NCBI GenBank assembly: GCA_937911795.1
Contig: CALDPJ010000268.1
Span: forward strand, 1-7,707
Reading direction: 5' to 3'
Source: an uncultured Flavobacteriales bacterium
GTDB lineage: Bacteria > Bacteroidota > Bacteroidia > Flavobacteriales_D > SKUL01
Length of the DNA stretch: 7,707 nucleotides
In this document: piece by piece, positions 6,532 through 7,707 of the stretch
Layout of the letters: every line of letters starts with the position of its first letter
How positions within the stretch are numbered: position 1 is the first letter of the stretch
Program-made: the position numbers and the translations under genes
Notes under the pieces: generated by a model
Databases searched by the model: none
What the model was told of the DNA's origin: nothing
The model's input: the letters and a program-made list of their open reading frames with translations, nothing else

Positions 6532-7164
6532 ATGACCATTGAACTGGAGAATATTGGCAAGCGATTCAACAACGAGTGGATTTTCAAAAACGTGAATCTG
6601 CGCTTTGAATCCGGTTCACATACCGGAATTGTCGGTCCCAATGGTTCCGGGAAATCAACATTACTTCAGTGTATCTCGGGCTTTCTAACAACTTCCGAAG
6701 GTAAAATTCAGTACCACAACCGCGACTCATCCAATTTGGAAACCGAAAAAATTTACCGGCACGTTTCCATCGCTGCACCATATCTTTTTCAGGACGAATG
6801 GCTTACCTTTCGGGAAGCGATAGAAATTCAGACGAAATTTAAACCGCTAAAAGAAAATATTTCTATTGATGACGTGATCGAACGGAGTGGATTGAGCGTT
6901 TCTCAACACAAATTTCTGCGGCAGTTTTCTTCAGGAATGAAACAGCGCGTTCGGCTGATATTGGCAATTCTTGCAGATACCGAACTGTTGTTGCTCGATG
7001 AACCCCTTTCCAATCTCGATGATGCAGGAGCACAATGGTTTCAACATCTGGTGCAGCAGGAATGCTCTCATCGCACAGTAATAATTTGTTCCAATCATCA
7101 CGCGGCAGAACTTGCTACTGTCTCCAACCGGATAGACATCGCACAGTTCAAACCCAATGGTTAA
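6532..7164 (+). CDS. Stand-alone ABC transporter ATP-binding protein
   Basis: This 210-residue single-domain ABC ATPase has Walker A GPNGSGKST (35-43), signature FSSGMKQRV (132-140), Walker B LLLLDEP (152-158), D-loop SNLD (160-163) and a candidate switch His in SNHH (H189 or H190). A glutamine at 87 in PYLFQDEW may serve as the Q-loop. The length is typical of a small nucleotide-binding subunit such as those of the CcmA/heme-exporter group. All motifs are intact, so it should bind and hydrolyse ATP. No membrane-spanning permease is encoded on either side in this window, so its transported substrate, and whether it works with a permease encoded elsewhere, cannot be told. It follows lpxA by 56 bases on the same strand. 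A lipid-related role is only a guess from position. The stop codon (7162-7164) forms the first bases of the putative efp promoter box. Confidence 0.85.
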   Translation: MTIELENIGKRFNNEWIFKNVNLRFESGSHTGIVGPNGSGKSTLLQCISGFLTTSEGKIQYHNRDSSNLETEKIYRHVSIAAPYLFQDEWLTFREAIEIQTKFKPLKENISIDDVIERSGLSVSQHKFLRQFSSGMKQRVRLILAILADTELLLLDEPLSNLDDAGAQWFQHLVQQECSHRTVIICSNHHAAELATVSNRIDIAQFKPNG

Positions 7165-7169
7165 CTTTG
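7162..7169 (+). promoter_or_regulatory. Putative -7 box (TAACTTTG) for efp
   Basis: TAACTTTG matches TAnnTTTG exactly and lies 23 bases before the efp ATG at 7193, giving a leader of about 15-20 bases. Its first three bases are the stop codon of the ABC gene. No clear TTG at the -33 spacing is seen. The box would allow efp to be transcribed independently of the ABC gene. Confidence 0.45.
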
Positions 7170-7192
7170 CTGCAATAAACCAATCTTATACA

Positions 7193-7707
7193 ATGGCAAC
7201 TACTGCGGATATTAAAAATGGTTTGTGCATCAAGTACAACCACGACTTATTTCAGATCATCGAATTTCAACACGTAAAACCAGGCAAAGGACCTGCATTC
7301 GTCCGAACAAAGATGAAAAGCCTGACCACCGGAAAAGTTCTCGAAAACACTTTTTCAGCGGGCCATAAAATTGACACGGTCCGCATTGAGCGGCGCGAAC
7401 ACCAGTTTCTTTACAAAGATGAATCGGGATACCACTTTATGAATCTCGACAATTACGAGCAGGTATCCATTCCTGAGAAACTGATCGACAACCCGCAGTT
7501 TCTGATGAATGAAATGATTTGCGAATTGCTTTTCAATGCCGAAGATGAAACTGTTTTAACCTGTGAACTCCCTCCGTTTGTAGAAATGGAAGTTACCTAC
7601 ACAGAACCAGGCATTAAAGGCGACACCGCCACCAATACCCTAAAACCGGCCACATTAGAGACCGGTGCCACGGTAATGGTCCCGCTATTTGTGGAACAGG
7701 ATACTTT
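7193..7707 (+). CDS. efp: Elongation factor P (3' end cut by window edge)
   Basis: The ATG at 7193 opens a frame of 171 complete codons to the window edge; full-length EF-P is about 185-190 residues, so only the last 15-20 are missing. EF-P binds ribosomes stalled at consecutive prolines and restores peptide bond formation. The N-terminal KOW-like domain (about 1-65) has the loop PGKGPAF, with K32 at the position that is modified (beta-lysylated) in E. coli. The two OB-fold domains follow (about 65-125 and 126 onward), with YTEPGIKGDTATN at 138-150 and LETGATVMVPLFV at 156-168 typical of the family. It lies 28 bases after the ABC gene, with its own promoter-like box. Nothing visible is abnormal in the part seen. 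Confidence 0.95.
   Translation, partial: MATTADIKNGLCIKYNHDLFQIIEFQHVKPGKGPAFVRTKMKSLTTGKVLENTFSAGHKIDTVRIERREHQFLYKDESGYHFMNLDNYEQVSIPEKLIDNPQFLMNEMICELLFNAEDETVLTCELPPFVEMEVTYTEPGIKGDTATNTLKPATLETGATVMVPLFVEQDT

Overview
The window is a housekeeping stretch of a Bacteroidota chromosome. The clues are a PorX-type response regulator with a PglZ output domain (a type IX secretion regulator confined to this phylum), an LpxC-FabZ fusion, promoter-like TAnnTTTG boxes of the Bacteroidota type, and start sites with little or no Shine-Dalgarno signal. I cannot place it to genus. Eight protein genes are visible, two of them cut by the window edges. There is no rRNA, tRNA, CRISPR array, insertion sequence or obvious long repeat, and no gene-free stretch exceeds about 70 bases.

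Minus strand, 1-1883: porX followed 3 bases later by tsaE, which runs off the left edge. PorX joins a receiver domain to an alkaline-phosphatase-like PglZ domain. TsaE is the ATPase of tRNA t6A synthesis.

Plus strand, 1954-6475: a 70-base divergent region leads into a SAMHD1/dGTPase-like HD phosphohydrolase with a TTG start, then a compact lipid A block. lpxD, lpxC-fabZ and lpxA are joined by two 4-base ATGA stop/start overlaps. These genes encode the first acyl transfer (LpxA), the committed deacetylation (LpxC) and the second acyl transfer (LpxD), plus the FabZ dehydratase, which uses the same 3-hydroxyacyl-ACP pool for fatty acid synthesis.

Plus strand, 6476-7707: a 56-base gap with a small hairpin, a stand-alone ABC ATPase of unknown partner, and the start of efp (elongation factor P), which runs off the right edge.

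TAnnTTTG boxes lie just upstream of the HD gene, lpxD and efp, so these may be separate transcription starts. The lpxD box is so close to the ATG that its transcript could be leaderless. I see no clearly undescribed system. The points most worth following are the possible leaderless lpxD transcript, the divergent pairing of two phosphohydrolase-fold proteins (PorX and the HD protein), residue changes in LpxA, and the orphan ABC ATPase.
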